Below are positions 25,099-33,027 of a stretch of DNA of 64,000 bases, one piece after another. The stretch's first letter is position 1, and each line of letters starts with the position of its first letter. Both the position numbers and the translations under genes were made by a program. The stretch comes from Lachnospiraceae bacterium (GTDB lineage Bacteria > Bacillota > Clostridia > Lachnospirales > Lachnospiraceae). The notes beneath the pieces are model-generated. The model was given only the letters and a program-made list of their open reading frames with translations. It did not search any database and was not told the origin of the DNA. The stretch lies in NCBI GenBank assembly GCA_015057505.1, contig SVEG01000007.1:103106-167105 (forward strand), written 5' to 3'.

Positions 25099-26051
25099 AT
25101 ATCCTCCTTTAACATCTCCACAATGCCGATCTTATCAGTTTCTACATCATAAAAATAAAGACTGTCATCGCTAAGAACTTCTTCTTCCGCAACAACAGTC
25201 TCATTAACTTCTCTTACCATTTCCTTTAAAAACTTTATACTTTCTTCGTCATCTGGGTACGGCATAGCAATTACCTCTTGAATACTACTGGGCAATATCA
25301 ATAGTTTCTTACTATCAGGATAATATTTTTCCAATGCATTCTTAAATATATCTGTAAAAAGTAATACTGATGCCCCTCCCTGTCTACTATCTGAAGAAAG
25401 CACTATAAAATTTTTATCTGATGTATCTTTAGATGCTTCATACAATCTGGCTTCTTCTTCCGTATGTACACCATTATGACTTAATATATCATAACATAAT
25501 TCCATAATCGGCACTGCAGAAAATTCATCTTTTTTTCTAGCATTCTCTATTGCCTTTTTATACAATTCCTCCTCAGTAACACACCACTGCTCCAACTCAA
25601 AATTTGGTATTGTCAAAACTCCTCTTACACCATCATCAACATCAAAAGCAATCTTATAGACAACTGCTAAATCTAAGAACCTTCTGTGAACTACCTTTTT
25701 TAAATACTCCTGATTCTTTTCATAGTTAATAATTGCCGGCAATATATACTTTGATGCTTCCTTATAGTCGTCCATCTTAGCAACTATTTCTTTTACGCTC
25801 TCGGGTACATTTGAAACAATTAGCATAATGTCTTCTATGATTTCATGTATTGCTTTACCACTTTTAAAAGCTTCATAGAAATCGTGAATATATGCAACTG
25901 GTGCTATATTCATGCCTTCCAAAACAACAGCATCTAACATAGTGTTGTTGTTTTTAGTTACCTTCATAACAGATAGTCCTCTTTCCGAGGACTTCTCTAT
26001 TTCAGAAGATAATATTTTTACATAATCTTCGTACGAAATATTATTACTCAT
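25095..26051 (-). CDS. DUF5688-like protein
   Basis: 318 residues, start supported by AGGAGGTAG. The plan fits DUF5688, a family I know mainly from Lachnospiraceae mobile DNA: an N-terminal helical part, VVHRRFLDLAVVYKIAFDV, an acidic middle and a C-terminal SSDSRQGGASVLLFTDIFKNALEKYYPDSKKLLILPSSIQEVI-like region (conserved LLxPSSIHE/QE block). First gene of the operon running to 23755. Function unknown in the family. Confidence 0.75.
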   Translation of the reverse strand: MSNNISYEDYVKILSSEIEKSSERGLSVMKVTKNNNTMLDAVVLEGMNIAPVAYIHDFYEAFKSGKAIHEIIEDIMLIVSNVPESVKEIVAKMDDYKEASKYILPAIINYEKNQEYLKKVVHRRFLDLAVVYKIAFDVDDGVRGVLTIPNFELEQWCVTEEELYKKAIENARKKDEFSAVPIMELCYDILSHNGVHTEEEARLYEASKDTSDKNFIVLSSDSRQGGASVLLFTDIFKNALEKYYPDSKKLLILPSSIQEVIAMPYPDDEESIKFLKEMVREVNETVVAEEEVLSDDSLYFYDVETDKIGIVEMLKEDI

Positions 26052-26219
26052 AATATCTACCTCCTAAAATTTATTTGATATATTTCAGGATAATAATATA
26101 TGTTTATAAAAGGTAATATTACAGATTTATATTTTGCTATATATAATCATGACAAAAAAGATACCTTTGATTATATAACTACTCAAAGGTATCTTTCCCA
26201 TTAACTAAATTTGCTACTT

Positions 26220-27698
26220 TTAATCAACAATATGACTTTCAAGTACACTAACATATTCTTTTACTTCATTCTCACTTAATACACTATTACCTTGATAATC
26301 AGAAAGAAAACTTCTTAATTCTGCAATGGGTAAAGTTACAAAATCTTCACATTTATTATCTTCAATTGTACATTCTGGATGAGCAAAGCAAAGAATATCT
26401 ATTATAGGTACATCATTTCCAACTATACTCTCGATTAAACTATGATGCCGTTCTATTTGAAAACCTATGTCAATTTTCATACTTTCACTATTCTTCTTTT
26501 CTTGTAACAATACACCTGATTTTGCAAGAGATACTCTTCCCTTGAAATTTTTAGTTTCAATTAAGAAAATACCTTTTTCTCCTACTATAATATGATCAAT
26601 TTCCTGAGACTCATTGATAAAATCTTTATTATACAATCTTGCAGGTTTTCCTTTATTAATCATAACATAGTGATTTTTCCCACAAAACCATTTTAAATAA
26701 TAATTTACAACAGATTCTCCCATCTTTCCATAATTAGATGCATCATTTTTATTATTCGTACCAAGTATAAAAGTATTATCAATGCCGGAATACCTAACAA
26801 GTTTTGAAATAAAATCTATATCTCTTTCTTCATGAGAAGAAGTATCACTAATTACCGTTAATGTTCTATCTAACAACTCCATGTCATTATTAAACTCTTG
26901 TTCCAACATAAACATCGATTTTTCAACACAAAAATCAAAAAATGCTCCAAAAAAATCTGCTCGCTCTAATAACTCTCTTATATTTTTAAAAGAAGATATT
27001 GTTATACCATGATAATCTTCCCCAGGATAATAATCTTTAATGAGTGAATTAATTTTTTGTTCATCATTATACAAAACTTTATATTTTTCTATTCTAATAA
27101 TATATTTATATAATTCTTGGCAACGTTGAAGCAAATCCCCAAAACCAACAAATAATTTTTTTTGTTCATCCTCAAATTCTAACTTACTAACACCATTTGC
27201 AACATTATTTTTTATTTGCTTTTCTACCATACTAAATATATTTTTTAGGAAGAATACATCATCCATAATACAATTGTTGATACAAAACAAAATACGTTCA
27301 TAGGTAATGTTAATAATATCTGCATAATTTGGGAATTCAAAAATGAGCTTATCTCTATATTCTTTCTGCTTTCTCTGGCTCTTATCTTTTTCCTGTCGCT
27401 CTTTTTCTTTTCTGCGTCGCTCTTCTTCTCTTTCCTGTTGCTCTTTTTCCTTTCTGCGTTGTGCTTCTTCTTTTATACGTTGTGCTTCTTCCCTTTCCTT
27501 CTGCTCACGTTCTAATATATATCTTTCTTGTCGCTCAAGCATTTCTTTAAGCTCTTTCTTATATTGTGTAGCTTGTCTTTCATACATTTGCTTTAATTCA
27601 GGATCAGAAGTATGTGATGCCTTTGCTTTTGCCACACTCATTTCAAATTCCTTAGATCGTAAACTACTTCCCATTAAAAAATCTAAATCATCATACAT
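26220..27698 (-). CDS. NERD-domain protein with long Glu/Arg coiled coil
   Basis: 492 residues. Residues about 35-110 are a continuous Arg/Glu/Lys/Gln coiled coil containing near-repeats of RRKEKEQQEREEE. The middle is helical. Residues about 330-450 are a NERD (nuclease-related) domain: KMGESVVNYYLKWF, then QEIDHIIVGEKGIFLIETKNFKG, the PD-(D/E)xK-like D and E-x-K positions being intact. It lies divergently from the XRE gene across a 180-base control region. The AGGAGG lies 13 bases from the ATG, longer than usual. Probably a nuclease or DNA-linked stress protein; possible second defence gene of the island. Confidence 0.75.
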   Translation of the reverse strand: MYDDLDFLMGSSLRSKEFEMSVAKAKASHTSDPELKQMYERQATQYKKELKEMLERQERYILEREQKEREEAQRIKEEAQRRKEKEQQEREEERRRKEKERQEKDKSQRKQKEYRDKLIFEFPNYADIINITYERILFCINNCIMDDVFFLKNIFSMVEKQIKNNVANGVSKLEFEDEQKKLFVGFGDLLQRCQELYKYIIRIEKYKVLYNDEQKINSLIKDYYPGEDYHGITISSFKNIRELLERADFFGAFFDFCVEKSMFMLEQEFNNDMELLDRTLTVISDTSSHEERDIDFISKLVRYSGIDNTFILGTNNKNDASNYGKMGESVVNYYLKWFCGKNHYVMINKGKPARLYNKDFINESQEIDHIIVGEKGIFLIETKNFKGRVSLAKSGVLLQEKKNSESMKIDIGFQIERHHSLIESIVGNDVPIIDILCFAHPECTIEDNKCEDFVTLPIAELRSFLSDYQGNSVLSENEVKEYVSVLESHIVD

Positions 27699-27796
27699 AT
27701 TAGTTCTTTTACCTCCTCAACAAATATCTTTTTATAGTTTTATTATAGCATTATAATTCGAGCTTTTCTTATGCTATCAGCGCAACTCAATCGCAT

Positions 27797-27808
27797 AACT
27801 ATAGTTAA
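27797..27808. promoter_or_regulatory. Palindrome between the divergent NERD and XRE genes
   Basis: TAACTATAGTTA is a perfect 12-base palindrome; related half-sites (ATTATAGT at 27822-27830 and ATAACTAT at 27861-27868) lie nearby. A TTGTGA-N16-TAATAT promoter (27835-27862) faces the XRE gene. Likely operator region of the XRE repressor. Confidence 0.5.
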
Positions 27809-27878
27809 TACTTATTATAAGAATTATAGTATGTTGTGAAAATCCTGTCAATCAAATAATATAACTATGGTGATAATT

Positions 27879-28217
27879 ATGAATAATAACTTTAATATAG
27901 GAAAACGAATTCATGAATTAAGACTAGAACACGGACTAAGTCAAGAGCAATTGGCACTACAATCAGAAATTACTCCTACGTATCTCGGACAGATTGAACG
28001 CAACTTAAAAAATCCAACTGTTCACATTGTAGAAAAAATCTGCTCTTCTATGAATGTATCTCTTGCTGATTTCTTTAGTCCGGCAACTGAAATAAAAGAG
28101 ATTGATTTACTTTCTAAGCAAATACTCTCTCAAATTACGAATCGTACAGACGATGAGAAAAAAATAATTTTAAATATAATCAAACAAATATTTCAACTAT
28201 ATGATTTTACAAAATAG
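27879..28217 (+). CDS. XRE-family regulator of the island
   Basis: 112 residues from the ATG at 27879, preferred over the ATG at 27867 because GGTGAT is spaced seven bases before it and because the promoter places the transcript start near 27869. Residues 6-64 are a Cro/CI helix-turn-helix (LRLEHGLSQEQLALQSEITPTYLGQIERNLKNP). The tail is a short helical dimerisation region. It is the only island gene facing right besides none other, next to attR, as expected for a repressor that keeps the element quiet. Confidence 0.85.
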   Translation: MNNNFNIGKRIHELRLEHGLSQEQLALQSEITPTYLGQIERNLKNPTVHIVEKICSSMNVSLADFFSPATEIKEIDLLSKQILSQITNRTDDEKKIILNIIKQIFQLYDFTK

Positions 28218-28229
28218 CATTTATACAAA

Positions 28230-28259
28230 AAAAGAGAATCTGTTTAAGGATTCTCTTTT
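28230..28259 (+). terminator. Terminator after the XRE regulator
   Basis: AAAAGAGAATC (28230-28240) pairs with GATTCTCTTTT (28249-28259), eight-base loop, T-rich end. Confidence 0.8.
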
Positions 28260-28309
28260 CTACTTTACCTAGCTATGACTTTTCTATGTTACAACCTAAA
28301 TACTAATCT

Positions 28310-28328
28310 GACCGCCACTTGACCGCCA
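28310..28328. repeat. Right-end GACCGCCA direct repeats
   Basis: GACCGCCA at 28310-28317 and 28321-28328, start-to-start distance 11. The same octamer is doubled at 13142-13161 near the other end (distance 12). Probably recombination-protein arm sites. Confidence 0.5.
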
Positions 28329-28419
28329 TTTCGCACAACAACCCTTTTGCCAAGCCTCGACTTGCCATATCACACACCAATTGTTCCCCTGTCGCCAAAA
28401 ATCTAAGAAAATGGCAAGA

Positions 28420-28513
28420 AAAAAGCACCGACCCCGTGGCCCTTATGTCCACAAAACCGATACTTCCAAAGTGCGCCTCCAGGGGCTCGAACCCTGGACA
28501 CCCTGATTAAGAG
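28420..28513 (-). repeat. attR: 94-bp repeat overlapping the intact tRNA-Lys
   Basis: Identical to 12950-13043. It covers the tRNA from the anticodon loop to its 3' end and 52 bases beyond, so insertion restores the full tRNA at this end. Confidence 0.92.
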
Positions 28514-28544
28514 TCAGGTGCTCTACCAACTGAGCTAGAGGCGC
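28472..28544 (-). tRNA. tRNA-Lys(CTT)
   Basis: 73 bases on the minus strand: acceptor GCGCCTC/GAGGCGC fully paired, D-arm GCTC...GAGC, anticodon stem CCTGA/TCAGG with loop CTCTTAA (anticodon CTT), T-arm CAGGG-TTCGAGC-CCCTG, discriminator A. CCA is not encoded. Target site of the island. Confidence 0.97.
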
Positions 28545-28715
28545 ATACCTTATTTAATTTGCATCACTTTCGCAACGCAAGAGTTATTATATATCAGGTT
28601 TTTAAAAAAAGCAAGCACTTTTTTAAAAAATTTTTAATTTATTTTAAAATCCCTTGTTTTTCCTTTATATTACAGATATAATTGGTATATAAGTTGTAAT
28701 AAAGGGGGTTGGGGA

Positions 28716-29945
28716 ATGCCAAAGAAGTTTTCATCCAAACATAAATCATATTTTACTATATCTCTTTACGTACTCGGCGTTGTTGCGATAAGCACATTGA
28801 TTATCAAGTCAATAGTTAACTGGGCTTCGACCAAGGCTTTTTTATCTTCGGTTATATCGTTGCTTGCGCCGTTTTTTCTTGGTATATTTTTAGCTTTCCT
28901 TATTCATCCTCTCGTGAAACGTTTTGAAAAGAATCTCTTTCATGATAAATGCCACATTAAGTCACAGAAGCTTCGCCAGTTCCTTGCTATACTTATTTCT
29001 TATATAATTGTACTGGGGGCAACAACGCTGTTTCTTATAATTGTAATTCCACAGATTACCTCCAGTTTGGCAGATGTACTTGATATTTTGAAATCCTGGT
29101 ATGGAGTCGCAAGTGAATTTGTTCTAAACCTTGAAAGTCACTACCCGGAGTTCGATTTTGCGTTTATCGATGAGACTTTGGACCAGTTTTTCCCATCAAT
29201 TGTTAACTACCTGTCCAACATGTTAACCAACACTATTCCGATGCTTTTTTCTGCATCGGTATCAGTTCTTACATGGATATTTAATATACTTATTGCTCTT
29301 GCTGTGTCTTGCTATATTTTAGCTGACCGCAAGACCATCAAGAACAATTTTAAAAGATTTCTTTATGCGGTCTTTTCTACAAAGAATGCAGACGGATTAA
29401 TTGCCACATTTAAGAGCTGTAATGACATATTCAGTGGATTTATTGTTGGTAAGTTTATAGATTCTTTGATAATTGGTATCCTTTGTGCCATATTGTTAAT
29501 GATTTTCAAAATGCCGTTCGTTGCACTTATAAGTGTTATCGTAGGTGTTACCAACATGATTCCTTATTTTGGTCCTATTATCGGCGCCGTGCCCGGATTC
29601 CTTATTATAGTTATTACTGACTTTAAACAGGCTGTTATATATTTATTATTAATACTTGCACTACAACAGTTTGACGGTAATATTTTAGGGCCCAAGATTC
29701 TCGGTGATTCCACCGGTCTTAAGCCCCTATGGATTATTTTTGCAATTACGGTAGGCGGATGGCTTTGGGGACCCGTCGGTATGTTTTTGGGAGTTCCCCT
29801 TCTTGCGGTTATTTCCTTCTTAACCAATCGCTGGATTGAGCAAAGACTTGCCCGCAAGGAAATCAAACTTACAGACTATACAAAACCACAAGTCGAAGAT
29901 ACTTCCGATGAAGAAGATACGACAAACGTAAATGAAGAGAATTAA
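28716..29945 (+). CDS. AI-2E family (PerM/UPF0118) exporter
   Basis: 409 residues with about eight membrane segments: two early, a large central soluble-looking loop (about 95-190), then five. The closing block ILGPKILGDSTGLKPLWIIFAITVGGWLWGPVGMFLGVPLLA is the signature of the family. Members export autoinducer-2 or act as Na+/H+ antiporters; substrate undecided. The C-terminal tail is acidic. The start is preceded by a GGGGG-rich ribosome-binding region. Confidence 0.9.
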   Translation: MPKKFSSKHKSYFTISLYVLGVVAISTLIIKSIVNWASTKAFLSSVISLLAPFFLGIFLAFLIHPLVKRFEKNLFHDKCHIKSQKLRQFLAILISYIIVLGATTLFLIIVIPQITSSLADVLDILKSWYGVASEFVLNLESHYPEFDFAFIDETLDQFFPSIVNYLSNMLTNTIPMLFSASVSVLTWIFNILIALAVSCYILADRKTIKNNFKRFLYAVFSTKNADGLIATFKSCNDIFSGFIVGKFIDSLIIGILCAILLMIFKMPFVALISVIVGVTNMIPYFGPIIGAVPGFLIIVITDFKQAVIYLLLILALQQFDGNILGPKILGDSTGLKPLWIIFAITVGGWLWGPVGMFLGVPLLAVISFLTNRWIEQRLARKEIKLTDYTKPQVEDTSDEEDTTNVNEEN

Positions 29946-29946
29946 T

Positions 29947-30072
29947 TTATTTTTTCTTCTTTGTGTTTTTATCCAGAAAATCAGAAACCGCATCCATTGA
30001 TTTTTTCAGTTCGATTGCGTTTTTTTGGAGTTTGCCGTTTAAGTACATTATTTGAATAAGTTTATCCTTCAT
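29947..30072 (-). CDS. Possible 41-residue charged helical protein
   Basis: Open on the minus strand from ATG 30072 (MKDKLIQIMYLNGKLQKNAIE) to a stop two bases from the convergent exporter stop; an in-frame ATG at 30090 would add six basic residues. It has amphipathic-helix composition and ends KNTKKKK. The ribosome-binding site is weak (AAGAAG), so this is only a candidate gene. Confidence 0.35.
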   Translation of the reverse strand: MKDKLIQIMYLNGKLQKNAIELKKSMDAVSDFLDKNTKKKK

Positions 30073-30106
30073 TTTTCTTCTTTTTTTCATAAAAATATGA
30101 TATTAC

Positions 30107-30144
30107 AAAAGCGTTTACTTAAATTTATGTAAGTAAACGCTTTT
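30107..30144 (-). terminator. Terminator after trmB
   Basis: AAAAGCGTTTACTTA (30107-30121) and its full complement at 30130-30144, eight-base loop; followed by T-rich sequence on the minus strand. The A/T flanks allow bidirectional use. Confidence 0.85.
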
Positions 30145-30149
30145 ATATT

Positions 30150-30785
30150 CTACGGTTTTGCAATAAGTTTACAAATGGGGTTACCCATACCGGAGAATCG
30201 CTCTTCGTACTCCGTCATTATATTGCCCTCAACAAACTCACTATTATGAAGGTCAAAAGTATGCATAACAAGCTTCCATCCGGCTTCTCTAATCTGCTCC
30301 AGCGAAAAATCAAATAACGGTCTGTTGTCCGTCTTGAATTCCACATGCGCATCTTTTGTAAGAATTGCCTTGTATCTTTTAAGGAACTGTACCGATGTCA
30401 GACGACGCTTGGCATGACGGTCCTTCGGCCACGGATCCGAAAAATTCAAATACACCCTTGCAATCTCTTCCTCATCAAAAAACTCTCCGAGACGCTCCGC
30501 ATCCTCCCTAAGAAAAAACAGGTTCGGAAGTTCAAGTTGCTCCTGCTTCTCGATTGCACGGATAAGCACACTCGAATACTTCTCAATTCCAATATAATTA
30601 ATGTTCGGATTCTGCTGTGCATTGGTAGTAATAAACTTACCCTTACCCATTCCGACTTCTATATATATCGGGTTCTCATTCCCGAAAAATTCCTTCCACT
30701 TACCTTTGTACTGTGCAGGCTGCTGTACCACAAAACGATTTACGAGCATTTCCTCTCTGGCACCTTTAACATTTCTAAGTCTCAT
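30150..30785 (-). CDS. trmB: tRNA (guanine-N7)-methyltransferase
   Basis: 211 residues, typical TrmB length. Contains the AdoMet motif YIEVGMGKGKFI, the family block YIGIEKYSSVLIRA and the diagnostic NFSDPWPKDRHAKRRLT, which carries the catalytic Asp. Forms m7G46 in the variable loop of many tRNAs. GGAGG lies eight bases before the ATG. Single gene ending at the 15-bp hairpin. Confidence 0.95.
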   Translation of the reverse strand: MRLRNVKGAREEMLVNRFVVQQPAQYKGKWKEFFGNENPIYIEVGMGKGKFITTNAQQNPNINYIGIEKYSSVLIRAIEKQEQLELPNLFFLREDAERLGEFFDEEEIARVYLNFSDPWPKDRHAKRRLTSVQFLKRYKAILTKDAHVEFKTDNRPLFDFSLEQIREAGWKLVMHTFDLHNSEFVEGNIMTEYEERFSGMGNPICKLIAKP

Positions 30786-30934
30786 AATATGTCCCTCCTT
30801 GCCACTTATAAAATAATATCATTGAATTTTAATGTTTGCAAGAAGAATAAGTTGTTTTAGATTGTGAAATATTTTATAATGATACTTGTATAATATACTA
30901 TATAATTAAACAATAATTTAGGAATCATAATAAT

Positions 30935-32335
30935 ATGAGAAAAACACATAAACTCAGTACCATAATATTTTTTATAGTTTTTAATATCGCCGTGACCACC
31001 GCATTTTCACCGATACATGCCACTAATGCTGCGACAGCAACCAATGAATCAGTAACTACAACCTCTGACAGCTTCCTTAATGTCACGAATTGGCCCGTTG
31101 CACCAGATATTATCGGAGAAGCGGCGCTTCTTATCGAGGCAAAAAGCGGTGTTGTTTTATATGAAAAAAACAGCAAAGCAACCATGTATCCTGCAAGTAT
31201 AACCAAGCTTATAACCGCCTTACTTGTTCTGGAAAATTGTGAACTTAATGAGATGGTTCCGTTTTCTGCTAAAGCAGTTTTCAGCCTTCCCGCGGGCGCA
31301 AGTCACATTGCAATCAATCCGGGTGAGGAACTTTCTGTAGAACACTGTCTTTACGGACTATTGCTTGCCTCAGCCAATGAAGTGGCCAATGCACTTGCAG
31401 AATATGTCGGCGGCTCCATGGATGATTTTTCTGTTCTCATGAACAACCGTATGAAAGAGCTCGGTGCAGAAAATACCAATTTTGTCAATCCGAGTGGTCT
31501 TCATGAGGATGAGCATTATACAACCTGCCATGATATGGCATTACTTTGTCGGGAACTGATAAAAAACAAGACATTCCTTAAAATTAACGGAACTACATCT
31601 TATATAATTCCGCCTACCAATCTTCAGCCTCTAAAACGCCCCATTAATACCACCCACAAACTTTTACGTAAGGGCTCAATCAATTATTCCGGGGCTTTCG
31701 GCGGTAAAACCGGTCACACAGATATTGCAGGCAACACACTTATTACTTTTGCTGAGCGTAATGATATGACTCTTATTTGTGTTGTCATGAAGTCCGATTC
31801 AACTCATGTTTATAGCGATACTACCGCATTACTTGACTATGGTTTCTCATATTTTAAGGAAGTTGATATTGCTGCATCAGAAAACTCCTTTGATTTTACA
31901 CAAAACCTGATAAGTAATAGCGATTATACGTTGTTTTCCAATCCAAATCCTACACTTTCCCTGTCGAACAACAGTTATGTATATATTCCTGTCAACGCAG
32001 AATTTGAAGATTTGGAATATACACTCACTTCTGAAAACGACACTGACGGTGTTTTCTCAAGGATTACTTACACCTTTAATGGTCATTTTGTTGGAGAGGC
32101 TTATTTACTGGCATCGGCTTCCGATATTCCGGACACCTCAGAACGTGACCTTTCTTCGGAAGAAGAAATCCCACTAAAAATAATTGAAATCCTACCCATA
32201 CACATAATAATACTTGTTTCTGTGATAGTCCTCATTATTGCACTTATAATATATTTTAAACTTACCAGAGTCACCAGACTCAGACGTAAAAGAATCAGAC
32301 GACAAAAACGACAACAACGCCAAAAATTACGTTAA
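30935..32335 (+). CDS. D-alanyl-D-alanine carboxypeptidase (DacF/PBP5 family)
   Basis: 466 residues. Signal peptide (about 1-30), then a penicillin-binding transpeptidase-like domain with S-I-T-K (S88, K91), S-A-N (146-148) and K-T-G (258-260), all intact. A second beta domain follows, then a C-terminal membrane segment (about 422-445) and a very basic tail (RLRRKRIRRQKRQQRQ). It trims the terminal D-Ala from peptidoglycan pentapeptides outside the membrane. A true membrane span, rather than the usual amphipathic helix, is a variant seen in Clostridia. Confidence 0.92.
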   Translation: MRKTHKLSTIIFFIVFNIAVTTAFSPIHATNAATATNESVTTTSDSFLNVTNWPVAPDIIGEAALLIEAKSGVVLYEKNSKATMYPASITKLITALLVLENCELNEMVPFSAKAVFSLPAGASHIAINPGEELSVEHCLYGLLLASANEVANALAEYVGGSMDDFSVLMNNRMKELGAENTNFVNPSGLHEDEHYTTCHDMALLCRELIKNKTFLKINGTTSYIIPPTNLQPLKRPINTTHKLLRKGSINYSGAFGGKTGHTDIAGNTLITFAERNDMTLICVVMKSDSTHVYSDTTALLDYGFSYFKEVDIAASENSFDFTQNLISNSDYTLFSNPNPTLSLSNNSYVYIPVNAEFEDLEYTLTSENDTDGVFSRITYTFNGHFVGEAYLLASASDIPDTSERDLSSEEEIPLKIIEILPIHIIILVSVIVLIIALIIYFKLTRVTRLRRKRIRRQKRQQRQKLR

Positions 32336-32359
32336 AATCAACACTTACTCCACAAATAA

Positions 32360-32400
32360 AAACACCCGGGACACCAATTTTGGCATCCCGGGTATTTTTT
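32360..32400. terminator. Bidirectional terminator between the carboxypeptidase and TetR genes
   Basis: Arms around ACACCCGGGACACCA and TGGCATCCCGGGTAT with A run on the left and six T on the right, shared by convergent genes. Confidence 0.85.
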
Positions 32401-33010
32401 ATTCCATCTTTTTCTCCGGTTTAATATAAAACATTTCCATTTTTCCTGATTTAAGAAGCATCATCATTCCTGCAAATTCACGCCCTAGCATTTCTGCAAT
32501 CTCTTCTTCCGTAAACTTACAAACCTTAAGAGCACACATTACGGAAATACCATATGTCGCTGTCCATAAATGCATAAACATCATTTTGGCCTCTTCATTA
32601 GTCAGATTGTAATCCTTCGCAATGATATCACGACATCTGTCCGAAATCTCACCCATCCCGTCAATAATATTTTCAACGTTTTCAGCCTGCTCATGTTCTC
32701 TCATAAACAATAACTTAAAAAGTTCCGGCTCAACCTGTGCAAAACGAATCATCTGCATTCCGTATCTTTTAAATACAGGTTTATAATCAGCTGCCTCATC
32801 CAAAATATCATAGAGACATCTATGTGCCATCTTCCTAACTTCCGCTTTTACCTCATCCATATTTTTAAAAGCAGTAAAAATAGGCCTTGTTGAACATCCT
32901 ATTCTAAGTCCCACTTCTCTTGAAGTAACAGCCTCGATACCCTTCTCCCTGGCAATTTCAAATGCACACTCCGCAATTTCTTCACGCGTAAATTTTACCT
33001 GTGGTGGCAT
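32399..33010 (-). CDS. TetR/AcrR family regulator
   Basis: 203 residues from the ATG at 33010 (MPPQVKFTREEI), six bases after GAGGAGG; the ATG at 33016 directly abuts that site. N-terminal HTH: FEIAREKGIEAVTSREVGLRIGCSTRPIFTAFKNMDEV. The C-terminal ligand domain is helical. The next gene upstream ends 11 bases before, so the two may be co-transcribed. Target and ligand unknown. Confidence 0.85.
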   Translation of the reverse strand: MPPQVKFTREEIAECAFEIAREKGIEAVTSREVGLRIGCSTRPIFTAFKNMDEVKAEVRKMAHRCLYDILDEAADYKPVFKRYGMQMIRFAQVEPELFKLLFMREHEQAENVENIIDGMGEISDRCRDIIAKDYNLTNEEAKMMFMHLWTATYGISVMCALKVCKFTEEEIAEMLGREFAGMMMLLKSGKMEMFYIKPEKKME

Positions 33011-33027
33011 ATCCATCCTCCTCGCAA

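Larger units (their letters stand above)
12950..28513. mobile_element. 15.5-kb integrated island in tRNA-Lys(CTT)
   Basis: Flanked by perfect 94-bp direct repeats (12950-13043 and 28420-28513) at a tRNA gene, with a tyrosine integrase (22378-23559), a primase-helicase, an XRE regulator and cargo. One copy of the repeat plus 13044-28419 would excise as a circle of 15,470 bp. Its genes are AT-richer than the flanks and almost all lie on the minus strand, in line with replication. No relaxase, type IV secretion, terminase, capsid or tail gene is seen. This resembles a phage-satellite-like or mobilisable genomic island rather than an ICE or complete prophage. The integrase is central rather than next to an end, which is unusual. 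Confidence 0.9.

Noticed and set aside
27343..27756. 137-codon plus-strand frame rich in Ser/Cys/Arg
   Set aside because: Antisense of the Glu/Arg coiled-coil repeats of the NERD protein; the low-complexity composition is a mirror effect.
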